A stretch of DNA of 64,000 nucleotides from assembly GCF_023716865.1 (NCBI RefSeq), contig NZ_CP092417.1, positions 2,768,001-2,832,000 of the forward strand. Reading direction: 5' to 3'. The notes under the pieces were generated by a model, which saw only the letters and a list, made by a program, of their open reading frames with translations, was not told the DNA's origin and ran no database searches. Source of the DNA: Endozoicomonas sp. SCSIO W0465. GTDB taxonomy: Bacteria > Pseudomonadota > Gammaproteobacteria > Pseudomonadales > Endozoicomonadaceae. Positions 37,620 to 46,856 of the stretch are shown piece after piece. Positions within the stretch are counted from its first letter, which is position 1. Every line of letters begins with the position of its first letter. Made by a program: the position numbers and the translations under genes.

Positions 37620-38555
37620 ATGTATACAGCGCCTTCTTTTAAGCTGAAGTTACTGAAATGCTCAGCGATCTCTTTGTTTGCCATCACTAATGTGGCATTG
37701 GCGGGGAATGTCCAGATTGGTGCAGAGTTCAGGGACTTTAATGAGCCCTATAAAGGTGAAAGCTACCAGATGCACTATGTGTCATTTGGCCTTAACCCTA
37801 TTGCAGGTTCGCCCCTTTCGGTTGTTGCCAGAATAGACTATCGCCATATGGACCTGCCTGAGACCAGAACCTGGGATAACCGCTTGCGACAAACACTGGC
37901 TATTGGCTATCAGTGGAAATTTGGACAGTTTACCTGGGCACCCAAAGTCGGTTTTCGGCAACAGATTTTTGAGGGTAATAGCCGCTCTATAGAGTATCGT
38001 TTTTACCCGGGGCTTCGATATGATTTCAACCAACGTACCTCCATTAATCTCGCCGGCTGGATGGCACCCACAAAAAGCCATGGACGATTCCGTGATGATG
38101 GTGTCAATAAAAAACTGCGTACCACCTACGATGATTATACACATGAGCTTGAACTAAAACTGGGGCACTCTCTGTCGTCTAAACAGCGGGTAACCATTGG
38201 GCTGTACCATGAAACGTTTCGCAAGGAATATGAAAGCAGAGAATACGCAGGTATGGAAAGTGACTCCCTGCAGCTACGTCTCTATTATCGACACCGGTTC
38301 AATAATCTGACTCTGGAGCCTTATACCCGAATTGATTTAACCCAGAATCAAACCGATGGTGTTGGTAACGAAAGAAACCAGAAACGGAACCGTTACGGTC
38401 TGCTGGCCGATTATAAACTGACCAATCAGCTGTCCATCCTGCCTGAAATTTATCTGCAAGAATCTGATGAAAAAACCTGGAATAACGAAGATGCTACTCA
38501 CCCGGAAAAGTATTACATGTATTACGGGTTGAACTTCCGATACAGCTTCAAATAA
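37620..38555 (+). CDS. KdgM-like outer-membrane porin for oligosaccharides
   Basis: This 311-residue protein has a signal peptide (FKLKLLKCSAISLFAITNVALAG). It has alternating beta strands (VQIGAEFRDFNEPYKG, LSVVARIDYRHMD, LRYDFNQRTSINLAGW, LQLRLYYRHRFNNLTLEPYTRIDL) and ends in an aromatic beta-signal (YYGLNFRYSFK). Size and basic barrel match the oligogalacturonate-porin family. A GGGGGAG ribosome binding site lies about 6 bp before the ATG. Context suggests import of the oligosaccharides released by the GH43 proteins; specificity is unknown. The frame is intact. Confidence 0.75.
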   Translation: MYTAPSFKLKLLKCSAISLFAITNVALAGNVQIGAEFRDFNEPYKGESYQMHYVSFGLNPIAGSPLSVVARIDYRHMDLPETRTWDNRLRQTLAIGYQWKFGQFTWAPKVGFRQQIFEGNSRSIEYRFYPGLRYDFNQRTSINLAGWMAPTKSHGRFRDDGVNKKLRTTYDDYTHELELKLGHSLSSKQRVTIGLYHETFRKEYESREYAGMESDSLQLRLYYRHRFNNLTLEPYTRIDLTQNQTDGVGNERNQKRNRYGLLADYKLTNQLSILPEIYLQESDEKTWNNEDATHPEKYYMYYGLNFRYSFK

Positions 38556-38568
38556 ATCAAACATAAAG

Positions 38569-38590
38569 CCCTGTCATTGACAGGGTTTCC
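38569..38590 (+). terminator. Hairpin terminator of the porin gene
   Basis: CCCTGTC pairs with GACAGGG around ATT, followed by TTTCC. Short stem and modest T-tract. Confidence 0.6.
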
Positions 38591-38619
38591 ATCGATTGAA
38601 TCAATAGTTGAGTCGTCTT

Positions 38620-39585
38620 ATGTCCGCTGGAAAATACCTTCGCAGCATAACTTCTGCTGTGACTTTAGCGCTACTGGCATCGTCAGCCATTGCCGACCTC
38701 AAACCCATTGAGTCCGGAAAAGACTGGCTTGATACCCGTGGAAAATTAATCAATGCCCATGGGGGGACGTTGTTTCAAGCTCAGGACACTTATTACTGGA
38801 TAGGTCAGGATCGTACCAAAAATACCAATCTTTTTAATGCGCTTAATTGTTACTCATCCACCGACCTTACCACCTGGACATTTGAAAATCAGGTGATGAC
38901 CAGTAAAAGAAATACCGAGCTACCTTCTGATGTCATTATTGCCCGACCAAAAGTGATTTATAACCCGTTAACCGACAGCTTTGTTATGTGGTTCAAGTAC
39001 CGCAGACCCGGAGGTATTGAACCCAATATGAGAGCCGGGGTAGCCAGCAGTCACACACCCTGCGGTGACTATAATGTTGAATCTGTTTTTTTCCCAACAG
39101 CTGACAGGGTTGCGCACTACGCTGGAGATAATGCACTTTATGCGGATGAAAATGGCAAGGGTTACTATGTTCTCTCATCCATTGGCGAATTGAAAGATGG
39201 CGAGATGGGCACCCTTGCCGAAGGCAAGATCATGCGTCGACTGAAGATTTTTGAGCTGACACCGGATTTTAGAAATATCGAGAAGCTGGTCTACGAATTC
39301 CCTGTTGAAGCAGTGCACAAAGAACAAAGGGAAGCCCCCGGAATTGTTAAAATGGGGGATACTTATGTCCTGTTTTCGTCGGGCACTATGGCCTGGCGGC
39401 CTAACCAGCAACAATACTCAACAGCACCAGCGATGACCGGCCCCTGGAGTCCCTGGAAAAATATTGGCGATGAAACGGCCTATGACTCTCAAACTGCCTT
39501 TCTTATTCCGGTCGTTGGAGATAAGCAAACAACCTATATTTATGCCGCCGATCGTCATGAAGCAGACAAATTGATTGATTCACGG
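38620..39585 (+). pseudogene. GH43-like glycosidase C, main part (3' end split off by IS630)
   Basis: The signal peptide MSAGKYLRSITSAVTLALLASSAIAD starts at ATG 38620 (an in-frame TTG lies at 38608). The mature part is strongly similar to protein A over its whole length: ESGKDWLDTRGKLINAHGGTLF, YYWIGQDRT, YSSTDLTTWTFE, IIARPKVIYN, WFKYRRPGGIEPNMRAGV, the likely general acid in QREAPGIV, and YDSQTAFLIPV. The frame hits the TA target of IS630 after LIDSR. A truncated protein lacking about 35 residues could still be made. Confidence 0.82.
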
Positions 39586-39587
39586 TA

Positions 39588-40770
39588 AGTAGTTGATAAT
39601 TTGCTTTCGGATAAATTGACTGAACGATTATTTAGTATTTGCAAACGAAATCATATGACTCTCTCCAAATGAAGCGAACACTCGTTCAACTTCCTTTTCA
39701 AATTCCGTGAAACTCTTGATTGACAATAGATTGAGCCATTCATACTTTACTTTCCTCCACAGGATCTCAATCAGATTGAGTTCAGGTGAATATGTTGGAA
39801 GAAAGCAGATCAGTAACTTTTTCTCAAGAGTCCAGTCAGCGATTCTGTCACGAAACTTTTTGCTGGTATGAATACTGGCATTGTCCACCATAACTACGGT
39901 GTAGCGGTCATTTGAACTGTATTTTTCATCCTCCATTTTCTCTGCGAAGTCGTCAAAGGCTGCAATCACTGTATCACTATTCACAGAGCCCACAACAGGG
40001 TAATGAAACAGCTCACAGCTCCGATTCATAAAGCCCAGCACGTTGATGCGCTTACTTTTGACTGATGGAATTCTGAGCTGCTTTCCTTTTTCCTGCCAGC
40101 CATATGGCACACAAGGTTCTTGAGTAAATCCGGACTCATCAAAATAAAACAAGTTTATTAACCCTTTGCGCTCAGCTTCCTGGGCGTCTTTCAGTGCAGT
40201 TTTACAACGCTGGAAATGCTCTTCGTCCCGTTTATGTTTGCACGATTTACGGAGTCTTTTGTAAACCAGTCCTAACTTTTTTACGATGTTGGCCAGAGTA
40301 AGTTTTGATGAGGATTTACCGGTCTCATCCTCAATTTTGGATTTTACATACGATAAACGACGAGGCTCTTCTGCTACTAACTCTTTTATGCGTTGCACTT
40401 CAGATTCATCATATATGCAAGATCTTCCACCACCATGTTTCTTATACAATGCACGAATACCATAGTCCTCCCAATCATCAATCCATTGGGAAACGGTCTG
40501 ATATTTAATCTCAAGGATTTCTGCAATTTGCTCAAGGGTAAAGCCTCGATTACTCAATAGAAGACCATGAGCTCTTTCCCTGATACACCTCAGAGGGCCG
40601 TAGTGCTTGGCGTATTTCAAAGTTAATACAACAGCTTCATCAGTGATATTGACATACTTCATAGGTTGGGGACGTTTTAGTTCAAGACCCACTTATAATA
40701 GATTAAGGATCTCTTTCTTTGTCTGCCTGATAGTACGATCAAAATATCCATAAGCAAACTTTTAACTACT
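39588..40770 (-). mobile_element. IS630-family insertion sequence (1183 bp)
   Basis: Ends AGTAGTTGATAATTTGCTT and AGTAGTTAAAAGTTTGCTT (read inward) are flanked by TA at 39586-39587 and 40771-40772, the family's TA target duplication. Confidence 0.93.
39628..40692 (-). CDS. IS630-family transposase
   Basis: This 354-residue intact frame has an N-terminal helix-turn-helix (FTLEQIAEILEIKYQTVSQWIDDWEDYG) and the DDE core FYFDESGF, VMVDNASIHTSKK and LPTYSPELNLIEILWRKVK. ATG 40662 (MKYVNITDEA) is an equally plausible start. Confidence 0.92.
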   Translation of the reverse strand: MGLELKRPQPMKYVNITDEAVVLTLKYAKHYGPLRCIRERAHGLLLSNRGFTLEQIAEILEIKYQTVSQWIDDWEDYGIRALYKKHGGGRSCIYDESEVQRIKELVAEEPRRLSYVKSKIEDETGKSSSKLTLANIVKKLGLVYKRLRKSCKHKRDEEHFQRCKTALKDAQEAERKGLINLFYFDESGFTQEPCVPYGWQEKGKQLRIPSVKSKRINVLGFMNRSCELFHYPVVGSVNSDTVIAAFDDFAEKMEDEKYSSNDRYTVVMVDNASIHTSKKFRDRIADWTLEKKLLICFLPTYSPELNLIEILWRKVKYEWLNLLSIKSFTEFEKEVERVFASFGESHMISFANTK

Positions 40771-40878
40771 TATGTATGGCTGCCTATTCAGGCAGATGAG
40801 AATGGAGAGCTGAAATTATCATGGATTGACCAGTGGACAATTGATACCGAAACGGGAGAGTGGTTAATCACACAGTAA
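40771..40878 (+). pseudogene. GH43-like glycosidase C, C-terminal remainder
   Basis: Continuing from the TA, the frame reads YVWLPIQADENGELKLSWIDQWTIDTETGEWLITQ and stops. YVWLPI also follows LIDSR in protein A, which confirms the joining. Confidence 0.85.
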
Positions 40879-40952
40879 TTTCCCGGTTCTGTTGATGTAT
40901 TCTCATACGACGTTTTTCTGAACCACTGCGCTTCAACAGCCCCTCAAGAAAG

Positions 40953-40986
40953 CTGCGTGTAAATCAGATCACTTATTTACACGCAG
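40953..40986. terminator. Perfect inverted repeat between convergent genes
   Basis: CTGCGTGTAAAT and ATTTACACGCAG form a 12-bp stem with a 10-nt loop between the GH43 C end (plus) and DUF1853 (minus). It lacks a T-tract, so its terminator role is uncertain. Confidence 0.45.
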
Positions 40987-41075
40987 TTCAGATAGAACCA
41001 TCGATCAAAGCCTGTCCCTTAATGCAACGTATGCATGCATATATTAGGTTCAGATAGTACGGCGTGTATCAATAA

Positions 41076-41984
41076 TTAAAATGAGCCGTTTTTTTCAGAA
41101 ACCGTCACCGCTTTCTCAGGCCAGTCATCAGGAACAATAAATAAATGCAACGGTGCCTGAAGCGCTTGATGGACTGCCCTGATATAAACCGGTCGTCTTT
41201 GCTGCTGTAGCTGGCGCATCAGGGCATCATGATCGAGAAGTTCTGTGATGGGGCTCTGGTTTAACCACTGTACTTTCTGAGGAACCTGGTAGCTTATGTC
41301 GTCGGTAAACCGGGTGCTCAACAGGAACTGGTTTTGTGTCAACCAGTATCCTTTCAGATGATCCGGATTGCAGCGTTCAGGTGGTTGGCACAAACGAGAT
41401 GCAGGGTGTTCCACTGTTGAGCCAATACCCGATTCGATGATTTCGGTCAGTGGAACCGTTCGTGACCCTGCACAATTCATTGGGTAAAGCGGATAGAAAA
41501 ATCTGCCCTGTATCAGAATCTCTTTCTGCACAGGCTGTTCAATACCCAGCGTTAGTAAAGCTGCTTGCCCTTCATCAGTATCACTCAACAGGGCTTGATG
41601 ATGGAGCAGGCGATCCATTTTTCGATCAAGCCGGTCCTTTAGCCCCGGCCCCACCCAATGTCGCCAGGGCGACCCCTGGTTACTGTTATTTTTACCAGAA
41701 ATACCAAGATAAAATTTAATGGCCAGTTCCCGGTGTATGAACTGGTTTTTCAACCGGTAGATAAGGTCATATTCACCTATAGTGGCAGGCTGACCATTTT
41801 TCTCGCCTTTTACCTGAAGGTTGGCGGCCACGATCTGGCCTTCAGGAAGCTGGCTCAGCAGGAACTGCCAGAGGGTTTCGTAAAAAATGCCGAGCAGAGG
41901 ATTGCTTTTTTGGTTTACCAGGCTGGCCAGAAGCGCCAGTTGCTGTTGGTCAGGAATCACCGGGGCTATTCCGGCCGGTAAGGG
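41076..41984 (-). pseudogene. DUF1853-family protein, C-terminal part (split by IS50-like element)
   Basis: About 300 residues in the frame ...PLPAGIAPVIPDQQQLALLASLVNQKSNPLLGIFYETLWQFLLSQ, then GEYDLIYRLKNQFIHRELAIKFYLG and WVGPGLKDRLDRKMDRLL, typical of DUF1853 (function unknown; charged motifs suggest a nuclease-like fold). The N-terminal part lies at 43481-43688 beyond the IS. In the present state the frame opens inside the IS and gives an artificial N-terminus. Confidence 0.8.
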
Positions 41985-43480
41985 CTGACTCTTGATCACA
42001 TCTCTCCAGCGCTGAACTGCCGGGCTATCTGCCAGGTTTTTACCCGATCCTGCAATTTCGCCCAGCCTTCCCATACCACTAACCAGCCGGGCTGCCCTGT
42101 ATGCTTTGAATCACCCCAACCACCAAGCCGAGCAATCGTTTGAAGCAGCCAAGTGACTGTTGGCGGCTTATCGGGCAACGCTTTTTTTTCATAGGTTAGC
42201 CAGAGAACCTGCCATTCATCATCACTGACCACCTCATTCGCGAGTGTTTTTTCACTCCAAAGCTTTCTGTCTTTGTGCTGCCTGTCATTCGGTAACATTA
42301 ATGCTTCACGGATTTGCATTAGTCTGACAGCGACAAACATTAATATGACCGCAAGTCGTTCAATGTTATCCGGAGATTGCAGACGAAGCCTTTCTACTCC
42401 TGCTCCCGATTTCCAAGCCTTATGGAACTCTTCTATTCGCCATCGGAGCTCGTAAAATCGAATGATAGAGCGACAGTCTTCGAATGTTTCAATATCTTCA
42501 GTTGTCAATAGTACCAGTGCAAACGGTCTTCGGAGTCATTGCCAATCTCTTCAGCCGACACAATATTCATAGTTACCGTTCCGGCCTGCCGCCTGGCCTT
42601 TGCGGCGCCTGTATTGTCATCTTCTTTCTTTTGACCTGCAGCGTTGCCTTTCGCTTCTTTCTACCTCCTTTTTGAGGAACCACTATCGTATATTTCCCCA
42701 ACACTTCAGTCTGAGCTAAGGAATCAAATAATAAGAGTTCGCCATCCACCAGGATTCTGTTTTGTGTAGCTCTTACAACAAACCGCTGTCGGTTATCCAG
42801 TTTGTAGTGCATATATTCGTATATATCCGCCTCCCGGTCGCAAACACTGATGATGTCAGGCATTTTACCCCCCATCCTTTGTTCTGTGTTTTCAGAGGCT
42901 CTTTGCCACTTAAAGCTTTCCTTTCCCTCGTAAGGTAGCTGACGACGTTGGTTCTTTTTCCCCCGCTGAACGTCCTCTCTAACCCATCGTTCTTGATCAA
43001 TAAGCCCAATGCTTCGCTCTGTATCCGCATCAACCAAGAAGACAGAGTGGACGTGGAATCCTCTGGTTTTAGAGCCTTCAGGACCTCCAAGATCACCAAG
43101 CTCGGATCTGACAGCATGTTTATAACCCAGGGTTGTTGTATCTTCGAGAGCCAGAAGTAGGCGAGACTGTCTCGCTATTTTGGCAGTTGCCTGAAAGCCT
43201 GCCTCAGCTATTGCTTCAGGCTTTACGGCCTCATTCTCAATCAGCCGGTAAGCTCCAGTTACCAGTGCGGTATAACCTTCGCATGAAGATGACAAAGAAT
43301 TACCGGTATGAGCTGAAAGCTCGGCAGCAACTTTGACAAGTCGTTTTGTACGTCGAGTATCGCCCAAATCAGCACATCCAAAAGTTAGTTCTGACCATGG
43401 TTTAGGAGAAAGTGGAAGCATGACCTGTTTTATCAGTGAGAAATGATAGAACAAGGTAGCTATTTGTGATCAAGAGACAG
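41985..43480 (-). mobile_element. IS50/Tn5-like insertion sequence, copy 2 (1496 bp, decayed)
   Basis: Same ends as copy 1. Flanked by the 10-bp repeat CCGGTAAGGG at 41975-41984 and 43481-43490. Two single-base deletions (near 42514 and 42579) relative to copy 1 break the transposase frame, so this copy depends on copy 1 for movement. Confidence 0.94.
41996..43421 (-). pseudogene. Tn5/IS50-like transposase, two frameshifts (copy 2)
   Basis: The N-terminal piece (to 42573) retains the first two Asp residues (LALEDTTT, VCDREADIY). The C-terminal piece (41996-42508) retains the YREK segment. The two pieces are in different frames, so no full-length protein can be made. Confidence 0.9.
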
Positions 43481-43688
43481 CCGGTAAGGGGGAGCCCAGA
43501 AACAGGGGGCTGGCCGAGCGATTAAATAATGGCGGGCTGTTTTGTACCCACTCTACTGTTTGTTGTAGAGTTTGTTGTAGAGTTTGTTGAAGAGTCTGTT
43601 GACGACTCTGTTGACGACTCTGTTGACGACTCTGTTGACGACTCTGTTGAAGAGTATGATGTAGGCTTTGATGTAATAATCTGTTCAT
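43481..43688 (-). pseudogene. DUF1853-family protein, N-terminal part with tetrapeptide repeats
   Basis: ATG 43688 gives MNRLLHQSLHHTLQQSRQQSRQQ..., nine 12-bp repeat units, then TVEWVQNSPPLFNRSASPLFLGSPLPAG and the IS border. It is divergent from nadK with a 46-bp gap. Confidence 0.78.
43554..43661 (-). repeat. 12-bp tandem repeat, nine units, coding for QQSR/QQTL
   Basis: Units of 12 bp: four identical ACGACTCTGTTG (QQSR), flanked by AAGAGTCTGTTG, TAGAGTTTGTTG (twice) and two more diverged end units. Total 108 bp, the same as the SAQS repeat at 21247-21354. Confidence 0.9.
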
Positions 43689-43734
43689 GACTAACGTATA
43701 CTAACTCACATTCTAAGGCGACATCACTGAGTTT

Positions 43735-44619
43735 ATGGAACACTTCAAAACTGTCGGAGTAACCGGCCGCCAGGGGCGTATTCAGGTGGAGGATACTCTA
43801 AGGCATCTGACCGACTTTCTGCAGGAGCGGGGGGTGACCGTCGTTCTGGATGAACAGCTGGACAGTCTGTTGCCAGGTCACGCCTTTACCATGATCAGTC
43901 GTGAGCAAATGGGTCAGCAGTGTGACCTGGTGATCGTCGTGGGCGGTGATGGGAGCATGCTGGGCGCTGCCCGAACCCTGGCGCTTTATGATATTCCGGT
44001 GATCGGTATTAATCGCGGGCGCCTGGGGTTTCTGACCGATATCTCCCCGGATGAACTGGATGACCAGCTGACGGAAGTGCTTGAGGGACGTTACCTGGCC
44101 GAGAGCCGTTTTCTTCTCGAAGCCCGTGTCCGCCGCCAGGGTAAGGTTATTGGTCAGGGAGATGCGTTGAATGATGTGGTACTGCATCCCGGCAAGTCGA
44201 CCCGGATTATTGAGTTCGAACTGTATATCGATGGGCAGTTCGTCTACAAGCAGCGGGCGGATGGATTGATTATTGCCACGCCCACCGGTTCAACTGCTTA
44301 CGCGCTGTCCGGTGGAGGCCCCATTATGCACCCCAGGCTGGATGCCATCGTTCTGGTGCCCATGTACCCCCATATGTTAACCAACCGCCCCCTGGTGGTG
44401 GATGGGGATAGCGAGCTTAAGCTGGTGATTCGCCATGAGAACACTATCTACCCGCAGATCAGCTGTGATGGGCAGATTCATATCACCTCGGCACCGGGTG
44501 ATGAAATCACCATTCATAAGAAGTCTCAGCGTTTAAAACTATTACACCCTCTGAACCATAATTTTTATGAGTCCTGTCGTTCCAAGTTGCGCTGGAACTA
44601 CCAGGAAGAACGCTGTTAA
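43735..44619 (+). CDS. nadK: NAD kinase
   Basis: This 294-residue protein phosphorylates NAD to NADP. It has the GGDG motif in VIVVGGDGSMLGAARTL (about residues 66-82), GINRGRLGFLTD, the NE/D-type segment ALNDVVLHPG and the C-terminal ADGLIIATPTGSTAYALSGGGPIMHP. Start and length are normal for the gammaproteobacterial form. Confidence 0.97.
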   Translation: MEHFKTVGVTGRQGRIQVEDTLRHLTDFLQERGVTVVLDEQLDSLLPGHAFTMISREQMGQQCDLVIVVGGDGSMLGAARTLALYDIPVIGINRGRLGFLTDISPDELDDQLTEVLEGRYLAESRFLLEARVRRQGKVIGQGDALNDVVLHPGKSTRIIEFELYIDGQFVYKQRADGLIIATPTGSTAYALSGGGPIMHPRLDAIVLVPMYPHMLTNRPLVVDGDSELKLVIRHENTIYPQISCDGQIHITSAPGDEITIHKKSQRLKLLHPLNHNFYESCRSKLRWNYQEERC

Positions 44620-44645
44620 TTTTCATAAGGACTGTTTTTCACGTT

Positions 44646-45512
44646 ATGCATAGGGCATTGGAACTCCCCACCGACATTGACCTGAGCGACCTTTCCTTCT
44701 TTCTGTATGCCCGTGGTATTCCCCACAAGATCACAGAAGAGTCAGGCAAACAGGTGGTCTGGACTGAGAATGAGGAAAAGTCCCGCATTGTCACCGGCCT
44801 TTACCAGCAATGGCAGTCCGGTGATTTGCAATTGCAGGCAGCTCCCCCCAGAAGAGGCATGAATGCGGGGAGTTTTCTGAAGCGCATTCCCTGGCAGAGA
44901 GTACCGGTCACCCTGCTGTTTATGGTGGCCTGTCTGGTGGTAGCGCTGATCACCCGTGGCGGTGCCAACTGGCAGGCAATCGCCTGGTTCTCCTTCATTC
45001 CCTTCGAGGTGGCCAATGGTTATCTCTACTTTGGCAGTTTGGGCATGGGGCTGGACCAGGGGCAATACTGGCGTCTGCTTAGCCCGGTCTTTCTCCATTT
45101 TGGCCTGACGCATCTGGCGTTCAACATGCTGGCGCTTTATATTTTTGGCAGTCGGCTGGAGGCTCGCCAGGGTGGTCTTCATCTATTGGCCATCATCGTG
45201 TTTACTGCGGTGATTTCCAACTTTGCCCAGTATTTCTGGGGTGGGGATGATACTATTTTTGGTGGCTTTTCCGGTGTCGTCTATGGCCTGATGGGGTATT
45301 GTATGACCCGGGAAAAGGTTGACCGGAGCTGGCAGTTTGGACTCCCGCCGGTTTACTACGGCTTTATGCTGACCTGGCTGGTGGTTGGCTATACCGGCAT
45401 TCTTGGCAGTATCGGTTTTGGTAATATGGCCAATGCAGCACATACCGGGGGGCTTGTGGCAGGTTGTCTGCTGGGGGCCATCGCCGGTTTGCTGTTTAAA
45501 GAAAAGGATTGA
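44646..45512 (+). CDS. glpG: Rhomboid intramembrane serine protease GlpG
   Basis: This 288-residue protein has the GlpG-type N-terminal cytoplasmic domain (to about 70) and six membrane segments. Catalytic Ser209 lies in GFSGVVYGLMG and His266 in ANAAHTGGLVAG; the WR motif is in QYWRLLSPVFLHFGLTHLAFN. It follows nadK after 26 bp, so it probably belongs to the same transcript. Confidence 0.95.
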   Translation: MHRALELPTDIDLSDLSFFLYARGIPHKITEESGKQVVWTENEEKSRIVTGLYQQWQSGDLQLQAAPPRRGMNAGSFLKRIPWQRVPVTLLFMVACLVVALITRGGANWQAIAWFSFIPFEVANGYLYFGSLGMGLDQGQYWRLLSPVFLHFGLTHLAFNMLALYIFGSRLEARQGGLHLLAIIVFTAVISNFAQYFWGGDDTIFGGFSGVVYGLMGYCMTREKVDRSWQFGLPPVYYGFMLTWLVVGYTGILGSIGFGNMANAAHTGGLVAGCLLGAIAGLLFKEKD

Positions 45513-45527
45513 AAAGGATTCGATACC

Positions 45528-45797
45528 ATGCAGTTAGATGCTTTTCTGGAGCAGATGACCCCTGCTATCCATCAGGCGTTGAAGTTGGCTCTTGAACTGG
45601 GTAAGTGGCCTGATGGCCGGGCCATGACTGAACAAGAGCGGGATGCCAGCCTGCAGGCGGTGATTGTTTATGAGCACAAAAACCTGCCCGCATCAGAACG
45701 GGTAGGCTTTATGCCAGCCAAATGTCAATCAAATGGCTCACCTTCAGAAGAGGACAACTCAGCTGAGGATCAGACTATCCTCCGTTTCAGGGATTGA
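45528..45797 (+). CDS. YeaC-like DUF1315 protein
   Basis: This 89-residue protein has the family pattern MTPAIHQALKLALELGKWPDGRAMTEQERDASLQAVIVYE, matching E. coli YeaC in its first 60 residues. The C-terminus is acidic and unstructured. Role unknown. It is the third gene of the nadK-glpG run (15-bp gap). Confidence 0.85.
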   Translation: MQLDAFLEQMTPAIHQALKLALELGKWPDGRAMTEQERDASLQAVIVYEHKNLPASERVGFMPAKCQSNGSPSEEDNSAEDQTILRFRD

Positions 45798-45872
45798 ACA
45801 TTCTCTATTCATTTTGATGTCGCTTTGTTGGCTGATAACAGGGCGGTTCTTACCTTACACAAGAGTACGACT

Positions 45873-46751
45873 GTGTCCGAAAGTACCATCACCGGATCGC
45901 TCAGTAAAATGCATTCAGACCTTCTGACCGGGACTGAAAGCAGCAAGAGCCAGGTTACCTACCAACTGCCCGTTGGCGATCAATTACTGCCCTTGAATGA
46001 CCTGCTTGGACGTCAGTTGTCCATGCACTACCAGGGGGAAATTCATTGCTGCCACTGTGGCCGGAAAACCAAAAAGAGTTTTAACCAGGGGTTCTGCTAC
46101 CCCTGTTTTAAAAAGCTGCCCCAGTGTGACAGCTGTATCATGAGTCCGGAAAAATGCCATTATGACCAGGGCACCTGTCGTGACCCGGCCTGGGGCGAAA
46201 AATTCTGTATGACAGATCATGTCGTCTATCTGGCAAATTCCTCCGGCCTGAAAGTGGGCATTACCCGGGCAACCCAGGTTCCAACCCGCTGGATTGACCA
46301 GGGCGCTACTCAGGCCATGCCGTTTATTCGTGTGGCTACCCGTCAGCAATCGGGGCTGCTGGAAGTTATTTTCAAGGAATTTATTAATGACCGGACCAAC
46401 TGGCGAGCTATGCTGAAGGGGCCCGCTGACCCCCTGGAGCTGCAGGACACTGCCCGTGAGTTGCTGGAAATGAATGGTAGCCGGATCACTGCATTGCAGG
46501 AGCAATTTGGCATTCAGGCAATACAACCCCTGGCGGGTGTAACGTCGGCAGAGAATGCCCCGTCTGCCGTACTGAACATTGATTACCCAGTCATTGAATA
46601 TCCTGCTAAGGTAACGTCCCGATCCTTCGACAAGGAACCGTTGATAGAAGGCACACTACTGGGGATTAAGGGACAGTACCTGATTTTGGATAATGGTGTC
46701 GTCAATATTCGTAAACATACCGCCTATCAGGTGAGCGTGGCTGTCAATTAA
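45873..46751 (+). CDS. DUF2797 zinc-binding protein
   Basis: About 292 residues from GTG 45873, chosen because the family begins near ITGSLSKM. TTG 45825 (longer) and ATG 45909 (shorter) are in frame. Cysteine-rich part: HCCHCGRKTKKSFNQGFCYPCFKKLPQCDSCIMSPEKCHYDQGTCRDPAWGE. Next comes a GIY-YIG-like stretch (VVYLANSSGLKVGITRATQVPTRWIDQGA), as in this family. Function unknown. Confidence 0.82.
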   Translation: MSESTITGSLSKMHSDLLTGTESSKSQVTYQLPVGDQLLPLNDLLGRQLSMHYQGEIHCCHCGRKTKKSFNQGFCYPCFKKLPQCDSCIMSPEKCHYDQGTCRDPAWGEKFCMTDHVVYLANSSGLKVGITRATQVPTRWIDQGATQAMPFIRVATRQQSGLLEVIFKEFINDRTNWRAMLKGPADPLELQDTARELLEMNGSRITALQEQFGIQAIQPLAGVTSAENAPSAVLNIDYPVIEYPAKVTSRSFDKEPLIEGTLLGIKGQYLILDNGVVNIRKHTAYQVSVAVN

Positions 46752-46788
46752 TCGCAGGGCCTGACCTTCCCGGGCAGACAGTGCCTGT

Positions 46789-46840
46789 GACAATGTTTGA
46801 AAGACAATGTTTGAAAGACAATTTTTGACAGATAATGTTT
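46789..46840. repeat. 14-bp tandem repeat upstream of pepN
   Basis: GACAATGTTTGAAA occurs twice in a row, followed by two degenerate copies (GACAATTTTTGACA, GATAATGTTTGTAA). It lies 17-68 bp before the pepN start, where promoter or leader sequence is expected. Confidence 0.75.
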
Positions 46841-46856
46841 GTAAAAAAATAATGGG

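Noticed and set aside
28845..43480. Tn5-type composite transposon made of the two IS50-like copies
   Set aside because: Each copy has its own complete target duplication and both point the same way; they are independent insertions.
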